A DNA stretch of 64,000 bases from Megascapheus bottae (GCA_024803745.1 JANJXV010001730.1:1-64000), one strand, 5' to 3'. Counted from the stretch's first letter, positions 1-10,721 are shown. A program made the numbers and translations. Notes: a model not told the origin generated them from the letters alone.

Positions 1-3000
1 TTGTGAAGTAAGAATGAAGGTGTGTGAATCACAGAATGGAGGTGTGTGAAGTCACAGAATGGAGGGGTGTAAAGTCAGAGGAGGTGTGTGAAGTCACAGA
101 ATGGAGGTCTGTGAAGTCATAGAATGGAGGTGTGTGAAGTCATAGCTTGGAGGTGTGTGAAGTCACAGAATGGAGGTGTGTGAACTCAGAGAATGGAGGT
201 GTGTGAATTCACAGTGGAGGTGTGTGAAGTCTAGAATGGAGATGTGTGAATCACAGAATGGAGGTGTGTGAAGTCCTAGAATAGAGATATGTGAGTCAGA
301 ATGGAGGTGTGAGAAGTCACAGAATGGAGGTGTGTGAAGTCAGATTGGAGGTGTGTGAAGTCATGGAATGGAGGTGTGTGAGGTCTAAAATGGAGGTGTG
401 TGAAGTTACAGAATGGAGGTGTGAGAAGTTACAGAATGGTGGTGTGTGAAGTCACAGAATGAAGGAGCGTGATGTCAGAATGCAGGTGTGCGAAGTCATA
501 GAATGGAGGTGTGTGAAGTCAGAATGGAGGTGTGTGATGTTACAGAATGGAGGTGTGTGAAGCCATAGAATGTAGGTGTGAGAAGTCACAGAATGGAGGA
601 GTGTGAAGTCAGACTGGATGTGTGTGAAGTCATGGAATGGAGGTGGGCGAAGTCATTTAACGGAGGTGTGCGAATTCATAGAATGGAGATGTGTGAAATC
701 AGAATGGAGGTGTGTGAAGTCATAAAATGGAGGTGTGTGAAGAAACAATGGAGGTGTGTGAACTCATAGAATGGAGGTGTGTGAAGTCACAATGGAGGTA
801 TGTGAAGTCATAGAATGGAGGTGTGTGAAGTCACAGAATGGAGGTGTGTGAAGTCATAGAATGGAGGTGTGTGAAGTCAAAATGGAGGTGTGTGATGTTA
901 TAGAATGGGGCGTGTGAAGTCAGAATGGAGGTGTTTGAACTCATAGAATGGAGGTGTGTGAATAAGAATGCAGGTGTTTGAACTCATAGAATGGGGGTGT
1001 GTGAAGTCACAATGGAGGTGTGTGAAGTCATAGAATGGAGATGTGTGAAGTCACAGAATGGTAGTGTATGAAGTCATAGAATGGAGGTGTGTGAAGTCAT
1101 AGAATGGAGGTGTGGGAAGTCACAGAATCAAGGAGTGTGAAGACATAGAATGGAGGTGTGTGAAGTCATAGAATGGAGGTGTGTGAAGTCATAGATTGGA
1201 GTTGTGTGAGGTCACAGAATGGAGGTGTGGGAAGTCACAAAATCGAGGTGTGTGAAGACATAGAATGGAGGTGTGTGAAGTCATAGAATGGAGGTGTGTG
1301 AAGTCATAGCTTGTAGGTGTGTGAAGTCACAGAATGGAGGTGTGTGAAGTCAGAGAATGGAGTGTGAAGTCATAGAATGGAGGTGTGTGAAGTCACAGAA
1401 TGGAGGTGTGTGAAGTCAGATTGGAAGTGTGTGAAGTCATGGAATGGAGGTGAGTGAAGTCATAGAATGGAGGTGTGTGAAGTCAGAATGGAGGTGTGTG
1501 AACTCATAGAATGGAGGTGTGTGAAGTCACAGAAGGGAGGTGTGTGAAGTTATAGAATGGATGTGTGTGAACTCACAGAATGGAGGTGTGTGAAGTCATA
1601 GAATGGAGGTGTGTGAACTCATAGAATGGAGGTGTGTGATGTCACATTGGAGGTGTGTGAAGTCATACAATGGAGGTGTGTGCAGTCAAAATGGAAGTGT
1701 GTGAAATCATAGAATGGAGGTGTGTGAATTCACACAATGGAGGAGCATGATGCCAGAAAGTATGTGTGCGAAGTCATGGAATGAAGGTGTGTGAAGTCAG
1801 AATGGAGGTGTGTGATGTTATAGAATGGAGGCGTGTGAAGTCAGGATGGAGGTGTTTGAACTCATAGAACGGAGGTGTGTGAAGTCACAGAATGGAGGTG
1901 TGTGAAGTCATAGAACGTATGTTTGTGAAGTAAGAATGAAGGTGTGTGAATCACAGAATGGAGGTGTGTGAAGTCACAGAATGGAGGGGTGTAAAGTCAG
2001 AGGAGGTGTGTGAAGTCATAGAATGGAGGTGTGTGAAGTCATAGCTTGGAGGTGTGTGAAGTCACAGAATGGAGGTGTGTGAAGTCATAGAATGGAGGTG
2101 TGTGAAGTCATAGAAAGGAGGTGTGTGAAGGCACAGAATGGAGGTGTGTGAAGTCACAGAATGGAGGTGTGTGAAGTCACAGAATAAATGTGTGTGAACT
2201 CAGAATGGAGGTGTGTGAAGTAAGGGAATGGAGGTGTGTGAAGTCATGGAATGGAGGTTTGTGAAGTCAAAGAATGAAGGTGTGTGTAGTCAGTTTGGAA
2301 GTGTGTGGAGTCAAAGAATGGAGGTGTGTGAAGTCATAGAATGGAGGTGTGAAGTCATAGAATGGAGGTGTGTGAAGTCACACAATGAAGGTGTGTGAAG
2401 CCATAGAATGTAGGTGTCTGAAGTCACAGAATGGAGTTGTGTGACGTCAGATTGGAGGTTTGTGAAGTCATGGAATGGAGGTGTGTGAAGTCACAGAATG
2501 GAGGTGTGTGAAATCAGAATGGAGGTGTGTGAAGTCAGAATGGACGTGAGTGAAGTCATAGAATGGAGGTGTGTGAAGACAGAATGGAGGTGTGTGAACT
2601 CAGAGAATGGAGGTGTGTGAATTCACAGTGGAGGTGTGTGAAGTCTTGAATGGACGTGAGTGAAGTCATAGAATGGAGGTGTGTGAAGACAGAATGGAGG
2701 TGTGTGAACTCAGAGAATGTAGGTGTGTGAAGTCAGTTTGGAGGTGTGTGAAGTCATGGAATGGAGGTGTGTGAAGCCATAGAATGGAGGTTTGTGAATT
2801 CAGAATGAAGTGTGAACTCACAGAATGGATGTTTGTGAAGTAAGAATGAAGGTGTGTGAAGTCATAGAATGGAGGTGTGTGAAATCAGGATGGAGGTGTC
2901 TGAAGTCAGAATGGAGGTGTGTGAAGTCACAGAACGGAGGTGTCTGAAGTCAAAGAATGGATGTGTGTGAAGTCACAGAATGGAGGTGTGTGAAGTCACA

Positions 3001-6000
3001 GAATGGAGGTGTGTGAAGTCATAGAATGGAGATGTGTGAACTCATAGAATGGAGGTGTGTGAAGTCACAATGGAGGTGTGTGAAGTCATATAATGGAGGC
3101 GTGTGAAGACACATTGGAAGTGGGTGAAGTCATGGAATGGAGGTGTGTGAAGTCACAGAATGGAGGAGAGAGAAGCCAGAATGTAGGTATACGAAGTCAT
3201 GGAATTTAGGTGTGTGAAGTCAGAATGGATGTGTGTGAGGTTATAGAATGGAGGCGTTTGAAGACAGAATGGAGGTGTTTGAACTCATAGAATGGAGGTG
3301 TGTGAATCAGAATGCAGGTGTTTGAACTCATAGAATGGGGGTGTGTGAAGTCAAAATGGATGTGTGTGAAGTCATAGTATGGAGATGTGTGAAGTCACAG
3401 AATGGTAGTGTATGAAGTCATAGAATGGAGGTGTGTGAAGTCACAGAATGGAGGTGTGTGAAGTCATAGAATGGAGGTGTGTGAAGTCATAGCTTGGAGT
3501 TGTGTGAGGTCACAGAATGGAGGTGAGGGAAGTCACAGAATCGAGGTGTGTGAAGACATAGAATGGAGGTGTGAGAAGTCATAGAATGGAGGTGTGTGAC
3601 ATCATAGCTTGGAGGTGTGTGAAGTCACAGAATGGAGGTGTGTGAAGTCATAGAATGGAGGTGTGTGAAGTCATAGAATGGAGGTGTGGGAAGTCATAGA
3701 ATGAAGGAGTCTGAAGTCATAGAATTGAGGTGTGTGAAGTCACATAATCGAGGTGTGTGAAGACATAGAATGGAGGTGTGTGAAGTCATAGAATGGAGGT
3801 GTGTGAAGTCATAGCTTGGAAGTGTGTGAATTCACAGAATGGAGGTGTGTGAAATCACAGAATGGAGGTGTGTGAAGTCACAGAATGAAGGTGTGTGAAC
3901 TCGGAATGGAGGTGTTTGAAGTCACAGAATGGAGGTGTGTGAAGTCATAGAATGGAGGTTTGCAAAGTCAAAGAATGGAGGTGTGTGAAGTCAGAATGGA
4001 AGTGTGTGAAGTCACAGAATGGATGTTTGTGAAGTAAGGATGAAGGTGTGTGAAGTCATACAATGGAGGTGTGTGAAGTCAAAACGGAGGTGTGTGTAGT
4101 CAGAATGGAGGTGTGTGAAGTCATAGAATGGAGTGTGAAGTCATAGAATGGAGGTGTGTGAAGTCACAGAATGGAGGTGTGTGAAGCCATAGAATGTAGG
4201 TGTGTGAAGTCACAGAATGGAGGTGTGTGAAGTCAGATTGGAAGTGTGTGAAGTCATGGAATGGAGGTGAGTGAAGTCATAGAATGGAGGTGTGTGAAGT
4301 CAGAATGGAGGTGTGTGAACTCATAGAATGGAGGTGTGTTTAGTCACAGAATGGAGGTGTGTGAAATCCTAGACTAGATATGTGTGAAGTCAGAATGGAG
4401 GTGTGAGAACTCACAGAAAGGAGGTGTGTGAATTCAGATTGGAGGTGTGTGAAGTCATGGAATGGAGGTGTGTGAAGTCATAGAATGGAGGGGTGTGAAG
4501 TCAGAATGAAGGTGTGTGAAGTCACAGAATGAATATTTGTGAAGTAAGAATGAAGGTGTGTGAAGTCATAGAATGGAGGTGTGTGAAGTCAAAATGGAGG
4601 TGTGTGAAATCAGAATGGAGGTGTGTGAAGTCACAGTATGTAGGTGTGTGAAGTCATAGAATGGATCTGTGTGAAGTCACAGACGGGAGGTGTGTGAAGT
4701 TACAGAATGGAGATGTGTGAAGTCATAGAATGGAGGTGTGTTAACTCATAGAATGGAGGTGTGTGAAGTCACAATGTAGGTGTGTTAAGTCATGTAATGG
4801 AGGTGTGTGAAGTCACAATGGAAGTGTGTGAAGTCATAGAATGGAGGTGTGTGAAGTCACAAAATGGAGGAGCGTGAAGTCAGAATGTAGGTGTGCGAAG
4901 TCATAGAATGGAGGTGTGTGAAGTCAGAATGGAGGTGAGTGATGTTATAGAATGGAGGCGTGTGAAGTCAGAATGCAGGTGTTTGAACTCATAGAATGGA
5001 GGTGTGTGAAGTCACAATGAAGGTGTGTGAAGTCATAGAATGGAGGTGTGTGAAGCCATAGAATGGAGGTTTGTAAAGTCACAGAATGGAGGAGTGTGAA
5101 GTCAGATTGGTGGTGTGTGAAGCCATAGAATGTAGGTGTGCGAAGTCATAGAATGGAGGTGTGCGAATTCATAGAATGGAGATGTGTGAAGTCAGAATGG
5201 AGGTGTGTGAAGTCATAGAATGGAGGTGTGTGAATTCTGAATGGAGATGTGTGAACACATAGAATGGAGGTGTGTGAAGTCACAATGGATGTGTGTGAAG
5301 TCACAGAATGGAGGTGTGTGAAGTTATAGAATGGAGGTGTGTGAAGTCAGAATGGAGGTGTGTGAAGTCACAGAATGGAGGTGTGTGAAGTCAGATTGGA
5401 GGTGTGTGAAGTTATGGAATGGAGGTGTGTGAAGTCATAGAAAGGAGGGGTGTGAATTCAGAATGAAGGTGTGTGAAGTCACAGAATGGATGTTTGTGAA
5501 GTAAGAATGAAGGTGTGTGAAGTCGTAGAATGGAGGTGTGTGAAATCAGAATGGAGGTGTGTGAAGTGAGAATGGAGGTGTGTGAAGTCACAAAATGGAG
5601 GTGTGTGAAGTTATAGACTGGAGGTGTGTGAAGTCAGAGAATGGAGGTGTGTGAAGTCATAGAATTGAGGTGTGTGAACACATAGAATGGAGGTGTGTGA
5701 GGTCACAATGGAGGTGTGTGAAGTCATACAATGGAGGTGTGTGAAGTCATAGAATGGAGGTGTGTGAACTCATAGAATGGAGGTGTGTGAGGTCACAATG
5801 GAGGTGTGTGAAGTCATACAATGGAGGTGTGTGAAGTCACAATGGAAGTGTGTGAAGTCATAGAATGGAGGTGTGTGAAGTCACAGAAGTGAGGAGCGTG
5901 AAGCCAGAATGTAGGTGTGCGAAGTAATGGAATGGCTGTGTGTGAAGTCAGAATGGAGGTGTTTGAACCCATAGGATGTAGGTGTGTGAATTAGAATGCA

Positions 6001-7817
6001 GGTGTTTGAACTCATAGAATGGAGGCGTGTGAAGTCAGAATGGAGGTGTTTGAACTCATAGAAAGGAGGTGTGTGAAGTCTCAATGGAGGTGTGTGAAGT
6101 CATAGAATGGAGATGTGTGAAGTCACAGAATGGTACTGTGTGAAGTCATAGAATTGAGGTGTGTGAAGTCATAGAATGGAGGTGTGTGAAGTCATAGAAT
6201 GGATGTTTGTGAAGTAAGAATGAAGGTGTGTGAATCACAGAATGGAGGTGTTTGAAGTCACAGAATGGAGGTGTGTAAAGTAAGGGGAGGTGTGTGAACT
6301 CAAACAATGGAGGTGTGTGAAGTCATAGAATGGAGGTGTGGGAAGTCATATAATGAAGGAGTATGAAGTCATTGAATGGAGGTGTTTGAAGTCATAGAAT
6401 CGAGGTGTGTGAAGTCATAGAATGGTGGTGTGTGAAGTCATCGAATGGAGGTGTTTGAAGTCATAACTTGGAGGTGTGTGAAGTCATAGAATGGAGGTGT
6501 GTGAAGTCATAGATTGGAGGTGTGTGAAGTCATAGAAAGGTGGTGTGTGAAGTCACAGAATGAAGGTGTGTGACCTGAGAATGGAGGTGTGTGAAGTCAT
6601 AGAATGTAGGTGTGCGAAGTCATAGAATGGACGTGTGAGAAGTCAAAGAATGGAGGTGTGTGAAGTCAGAATGGAGGTGTGTGATGTTATAGAATGGAGG
6701 CATGTGAAGTCAGAATGGAAGTGTTTGAACTCATAGAACGGAGGTGTGTGAAGTCTAAATGGAAGTGTGTGAAGTCATAGAATGGAGATGTATGAAGTCA
6801 AAGAATGGTAGTGTGTGAAGTCATAGATTGGAGGTGTGTGAAGTCACAGAATCGAGGTGTGTGAAGTCATAGAGTGGAGGTGTGTGAAGTCATAGAATGG
6901 AGTTGTGTGAAGTCATAGCTTGGAAGTGTGAGAAGTCACAGAATGGAGGTGTGTGAAGTCATAGAATGGAGGTGTGTGAAGTCATAGAAAGGCGGAGTGT
7001 GAAGTCACAGAATGGAGGTGTGTGAAGTCACAGATTGAAGGTGTGTGACCTCAGAATGGAGGTGTGTGAAGTCAGAGAATGGAGGTGTGCGAAGTCATAG
7101 AATGGAGGTGTGTGAAGCCAGAATGGAGGTGTGTGTAGTCATAGAATGGAGGTGTGTGAAGTCATAGAAAGGAGGTGTGTGAAGTCACAGAATGGAGGTG
7201 TGTGAAGTCAGAGAATGGAGGTGTGTGAAGTCACAGAATGAAGGTGTGTGAACTCAGAATGGAGGTGTGTGAAGTCACAGAATTGAGGTGTGTGAAGTCA
7301 TAGAGTGGAGGTTTGTGAAGTCAAAGAATTGAAGTGTGTGAAGTCATAGAATGGAGGTGTGTGAAGTCACAGAATGGATGTTTGTGAAGTAAGGATGAAG
7401 GTGTGTGAAGTCATAGAATGGAGGTATGTGAAGTCAGAATGGAGGTGTGTGTAGTCAGAATGGAAGTGTGTGAAATCAGAGAATGGAGGTGTGTGAAGAC
7501 ATAGAACGGAGGTGTGTGAAGTCATAGCATGGAAGTGTGTGAAATCATAGAAAGGAGGTGTGTGAAGTCACAGAATGGAGGTGTGTGAAGTCACAGAATG
7601 GAGGTGCGTGAAGTCACAGAATGAAGGTGTGTGACCTCAGAATGGATGTGTGTGAAGTCAGAGAATGGAGGTGTGCGAAGTCATAGAATGGAGGTGTGTG
7701 AAGTCAGAATGGAGGTGTGAGAAGTCATAGAATGGAGGTGTGTGAAGTCATAGAAGGGAGTTTTGTGAAGTCACAGAATGGCAATGTGTGAAGTCAGAAT
7801 GGAGGTGTGTGAAGTCA
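1..7817 (+). repeat. Satellite array, left arm (21/23-bp monomers)
   Basis: This stretch is uninterrupted tandem repeats with a core GGAGGTGTGTGAAGTCA and a linker of 4-6 nt. 23-bp monomers (linkers CAGAAT, TAGAAT, GAGAAT) are mixed with 21-bp monomers (GAAT, CAAT). All copies lie in the same orientation, with about one C per monomer on this strand. Diagnostic variants recur irregularly, notably a block containing GTTTGTGAAGTAAGAATGAA (near 1, 1922, 2830, 4540, 5490 and 6200; a GTAAGGATGAAG form near 4030 and 7385). The opening ~175 bp recur at 1923 with one monomer missing, so a higher-order period near 1.92 kb is visible. I see no gene, promoter or RNA here. The arm ends exactly at the ERV target site. 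Confidence 0.97.
7812..7817. repeat. ERV target-site duplication, left copy (AAGTCA)
   Basis: AAGTCA immediately precedes the 5' LTR (which starts TG) and is repeated immediately after the 3' LTR (which ends CA). A 6-bp duplication is what class II (betaretrovirus-like) ERVs usually make. Because the array contains this hexamer in nearly every monomer the match alone is weak, but the exact abutment at both LTR ends and the in-phase continuation of the monomer across the insertion make it convincing. Confidence 0.92.
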
Positions 7818-7842
7818 TGTTGCGGACCGACTGTGGGGTCAA

Positions 7843-7866
7843 TGACCTTGGACCTGACCTTGGACC
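7843..7866 (-). promoter_or_regulatory. Two tandem NR5A/ERR-like extended half-sites in U3
   Basis: TGACCTTGGACC occurs twice in direct succession (7843-7854 and 7855-7866). On the reverse strand each contains CCAAGGTCA, which fits the SF-1/LRH-1 (NR5A) monomer consensus YCAAGGYCA and is close to ERR sites. The 3' LTR carries the same pair at 13471-13494. The motif match is seen in the sequence; binding and function are inference. Confidence 0.5.
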
Positions 7867-7895
7867 TAAGCAACTGTATATACAAGGAAGTAACT

Positions 7896-8030
7896 CTTAT
7901 CATGATGACTTTAAGCTATGTCAATAAGTTCTTATCATGATGACTTTAAGCAATGTCAATCAGTTCTTATCATGATGACTTTAAGCAAGGTCAATCAGTT
8001 CTTATCATGATGACTTTAAGCAATGTTAAT
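7896..8030 (+). promoter_or_regulatory. Four tandem 35-bp repeats in U3 (enhancer-like)
   Basis: The block beginning CTTATCATGATGACTTTAAG starts at 7896, 7931, 7966 and 8001, an exact 35-bp period. Copies differ by one or two bases and the last is truncated at its 3' edge. Tandem direct repeats in U3 are commonly transcriptional enhancers in retroviruses; that role here is inferred. The 3' LTR has the same four copies from 13524. Confidence 0.85.
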
Positions 8031-8112
8031 CCTTTTTCATTTATCCTATATGTGATTTGTTTACTATTTTGTATGAATGTAGCCTCTGGCAACTCCCTAG
8101 TTTTAAGAAGAG

Positions 8113-8119
8113 TATTTAA
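8113..8119 (+). promoter_or_regulatory. TATA-like box of the 5' LTR
   Basis: TATTTAA sits 3' of the U3 repeats and about 200 bp before the LTR end, the expected place for the core promoter. Transcription would be expected to start about 25-30 bp downstream, near 8140-8147, although no transcript is visible from sequence. Confidence 0.6.
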
Positions 8120-8132
8120 GGTCGGAACTTAA

Positions 8133-8138
8133 AATAAA
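8133..8138 (+). promoter_or_regulatory. Polyadenylation signal AATAAA in the 5' LTR
   Basis: AATAAA lies only 13 bp after the TATA-like box, so it is probably upstream of the cap site, in U3. That arrangement implies a short R region, as known for MMTV-type betaretroviruses. The functional copy would be the one in the 3' LTR (13761-13766). Confidence 0.65.
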
Positions 8139-8315
8139 CGAGAGAGTCTCTTAGGCGGCAGTCTGGAGCTCACAGTCTTCTTGGACTGCTGACTTGGGCT
8201 GTAGTCCTCCCGAACTCCATCTGTTTGTCTCTCTTCTATTCTTTCCTAGTCCTTGCCCCTATTTCAGGAATCCCAATCCGCGAACCCTGGTTTGCTGCCG
8301 GCTGGCCCCGGCAAC

Positions 8316-8333
8316 TGGCGCCCGAACAGGGAC
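8316..8333 (+). other. Primer binding site, tRNA-Lys3 type
   Basis: TGGCGCCCGAACAGGGAC starts two bases after the CA end of the 5' LTR. It is an 18-nt match to the known complement of the 3' end of tRNA-Lys3, the primer used by MMTV and lentiviruses. It sets the 5' LTR boundary independently of the LTR alignment. Confidence 0.95.
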
Positions 8334-8424
8334 CTGAAAATCTGGGACAAGGTGAAGGACCCCCCCTGTTTTGAGTAACACGTCGTAGGACTATTAGGAG
8401 AGTGTATAGTCAGGAGAAAAAATT
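8334..8424 (+). other. gag leader, with candidate splice donor
   Basis: This is the 91-nt untranslated leader between the primer site and the gag ATG. It contains ACAAG|GTGAAG with the junction at 8351/8352, a plausible 5' splice site. Since env is absent the donor would have no known viral acceptor. A packaging signal would be expected hereabouts but cannot be recognised by eye. Confidence 0.4.
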
Positions 8425-9966
8425 ATGGGTCAAGTTAATAGCTATATGTCATATTTACCGATCTTAACAGGCCTACTTGAAGCCCACGGAATGTGGTGGG
8501 AAAAAGGGGTGCTTCAGAGCTTCCTACAGTTTCTCGAGGAGGCATGCCCGAGGTCTATAGAGGAGGAATTCCAAAAAGCCTGGCAGGGGATAGGAAAAAG
8601 AATTAAAGATTATTATAATGTATATGGCCCCGAAAAGACCCCAGTAGAGGCAATTGATGTATGGAATTTAGTAAGTGAAGGCATAGATCCTCAACATGAG
8701 AATGCTGAACTTGAATTAAGGGAACTTTATGAATTAAAGGACCCTTCTGAAAAACCTGAGGCTGAGCCATATGCCGCAGCCCAAGAGAGTCTAAGTGAGA
8801 TATTGAAAATGGAACAACAACCAGTAGATATTGAGTATCAGAATTCAAATTTTAATATGAGGGAGGAAAGTTATGATGAGCCGATGGAGGACCGGATAGC
8901 TACAATAGAAAAGAGGTTAGAAGAAATGCTACATCTACTATCTAAAATGGGGATAGAGCAGAGAGCCCCCGCAGAAGTAGGAAAGAAATATGACCCTCAG
9001 GCCACTATGGTGTCTGATTCTAAACCTTATCCCTCACACCCACCGCCTCCGGCTGCAGCCTTACGGCCTCAATCTGTTTTCCAACCTTTCAAGCCTAAAA
9101 GCCCTAGCAACAAATCCCTTTTAACAGGCACTACAACCAGGCACAGTGCATCACAATTAAACCTGGCTCAGGCTGCTAGAGAGAGGGAAGATATTTCAGA
9201 GCCTCGATGCTTCCCTAGTTTAGTTGATCAGGATGAACAAGTATACCATCAACCTGTTACTGTTAAACTATTGCAGGATTTCAAGAGTGCCTGCTCCCAA
9301 TATGGGCCAACTGCCCCTTTTACTCAAGTAATATTAGAGGCCGCGTGTGCTGGTATTGTATGCCCAAATGACTGGAAGCGGCTTGCCAGAGCATGCCTTA
9401 GTGCGGGAGAGTACTTATTATGGGAGACAGAGTTCACTGCACAGTGTCGGGCTAAAATTGAAACAAATAGGTCTAAGAACCTGCCTTACACTTTTGATCA
9501 GTTGTTAGGAGAGGGAATATATAAAAACACCGAAGATCAATTGGGTTATGCAAAGGAAGCCTATTTACAAATAAATGGTGCGGCGAGAGAGGCTTGGAAA
9601 AGGTTATGTAATTCCAATGGTACAAAAAATTTAGTAGAAGTTAAATAGGGACCAAATGAACCTTATCTAGAATTTTTCTCTCGATTAATGGAGACTGCAG
9701 ACCACCTAGTACAAGATGAGAACGCAAGGAATATTATAGTTAGACACATAGCCTATGAAAATGCCAACGCCGCCTGTCAGGCGGCTATCAGACCCCATAG
9801 GAATAAGGGAGGAATCACGGACTTTATTTCACTATGTGCTGATATTGGACCCTCCCATGTACAAGGCCTTACTTTAGCCGCCACTCCTCAAGGAAAGACT
9901 GCTACTCAATTTCTAAAATATAGAGGCCAGAGGCCAGAGGCCCAGGCTGCTAGACCCCCAGGGCGT

Positions 9967-10092
9967 TGCTTCTCTTGTGGACAAATAGGACATTGGATGA
10001 CGCAATGCCCACGCCAGGCCAGGTTAAAGAGAGAAAAATTACCTGGCACATGTCCACGCTGTGGTAAAGGGAAGCACTGGGCTAAAGATTGC
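9967..10092 (+). other. Two CCHC zinc knuckles (nucleocapsid)
   Basis: Both knuckles have intact spacing C-x2-C-x4-H-x4-C. The first is CFSCGQIGHWMTQC (9967-10008) and the second CPRCGKGKHWAKDC (10051-10092). In retroviruses these bind genomic RNA. They lie downstream of the amber codon, in the same gag frame. Confidence 0.95.
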
Positions 10093-10127
10093 AGGTCAAG
10101 AACAGATCGCAATGGCCGCCCGTTTTC

Positions 10128-10160
10128 GGGAAACTGGAGAAGGGGCCAGCCTCTGGCCCC
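10128..10160 (+). promoter_or_regulatory. gag-pro -1 ribosomal frameshift signal
   Basis: GGGAAAC (10128-10134) is in the correct phase of the gag frame to read G GGA AAC, a known betaretroviral gag-pro slippery heptamer (MPMV and HERV-K type). After a 7-nt spacer comes a perfect 8-bp GC-rich stem, GGGGCCAG (10142-10149) with CTGGCCCC (10153-10160), around a 3-nt loop. Slipping by -1 enters the frame that carries dUTPase and protease. I see no obvious second stem for a pseudoknot. Confidence 0.88.
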
Positions 10161-10721
10161 GCAAAACCATGGGGCAGTCCCTCCCTCTTCTCGGCCACAA
10201 GTAAATCTTCTAACAACCCCCCAAAATCAGTCTCCACCCTCTTCCGTGCCACCCCAGGCAGCGCAGGATTGGACCTCTGTTCCTCCACCTGCTCAGTATT
10301 GACCCCAGAGATGGGGACACAAGCTCTCCCCACGGGGGTCTTCGGTCCCCTTCCCCCGGGAGTGGCTGGATTGCTCTTAGGGCGAAGTAGCTCAGCCCTT
10401 AAAGGGATACAGATTACACCTGGCAAAATTGACCAGGATTTCACTGGAGAAATCAAAGTTATGGCCTCTGCCCCGAAACACGTAGTATCAATCCCAGCCG
10501 GTCAAAAATTAGCACAACTAATACTTGTCCCTTTATCTCATGGGGAGACTGCTAATTCTTCTGCCCCATGCGGACAGAGAGGATTTGGATCCTCTGATAT
10601 CTATTGGGTACAAAGCATAAAACAAGAGAGGCCTGAGATGACTATATTTATACAAGAAAAACCCTTTAAAGGAATATTAGACACAGGAGCGGATGTGTCT
10701 GTAATATCTAAAAAGCATTAG
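10131..10721 (+). pseudogene. pro: pro: dUTPase plus N-terminal part of protease, stopped by TAG
   Basis: This is the -1 frame entered at the slippery site and shares 10131-10302 with gag. It encodes a trimeric-type dUTPase, which hydrolyses dUTP to keep uracil out of viral DNA. All five motifs are recognisable: AGLDL (about 10266), GRSSSALKG (about 10380), IDQDFTGEI (about 10428), GQKLAQLI (about 10500) and RGFGSSD (about 10578). The aspartic protease follows, with catalytic DTGA at 10680-10691. TAG at 10719-10721 then ends the frame seven codons after DTGA. Downstream sequence stays in the same frame and continues the protease (next entry). An in-frame ATG at 10089 exists but lies upstream of the slip site, so frameshift entry is the likely mode. 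Confidence 0.9.

Larger units (their letters stand above)
7818..8313 (+). repeat. 5' LTR
   Basis: The 496-bp LTR begins TGTTG and ends GGCA. It differs from the 3' LTR at five positions by eye: 7823, 7869, 7881, 7917 and 7989 (3' equivalents 13451, 13497, 13509, 13545, 13617). At 7917 and 7989 the 5' copy is the one that departs from its sister 35-bp repeats, so those changes arose in this copy. U3 contains tandem nuclear-receptor-like sites, four 35-bp repeats, a TATA-like box and an AATAAA. U5 runs into the primer site. Confidence 0.97.
8425..10302 (+). pseudogene. gag: gag polyprotein, interrupted by an amber codon in capsid
   Basis: Gag is the structural polyprotein that assembles the particle at a membrane. 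The ATG has an A at -3 and G at +4, and the protein opens MGQVNS, a plausible N-myristoylation signal (Gly2, Ser6). Matrix-like sequence covers about residues 1-100. A charged, helix-prone stretch lies around 154-178, proline-rich sequence at 201-215, and capsid from about residue 262. TAG at 9646-9648 stops the frame after 407 codons, exactly at the start of the capsid major homology region (GPNEPYLEFFSRL follows in the same frame). The frame then stays open to 10302 and includes two nucleocapsid CCHC knuckles at 9967-10008 and 10051-10092. Total length, about 625 codons, is normal for a betaretroviral Gag. The 3' end overlaps pro in the -1 frame. As it stands only a matrix-capsid fragment would be made. 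Confidence 0.93.

Noticed and set aside
578..769. Short open frames in the array (also at 5881-6084, 15814-16017, 19550-19753, 28132-28383, 33979-34161, 36077-36310, 40619-40801, 47512-47742, 54628-55051)
   Set aside because: They only translate the 21/23-bp repeat, occur on both strands, are under 90 codons and appear or vanish with single monomer changes. Copies at related places exist because the DNA block was duplicated, not because a protein is conserved.
9646..9654. TAG followed by G in gag as a programmed read-through site, as in gammaretroviruses
   Set aside because: It lies inside capsid, not at the gag-pro junction, and the element already has a proper gag-pro frameshift signal. 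A nonsense mutation is simpler.
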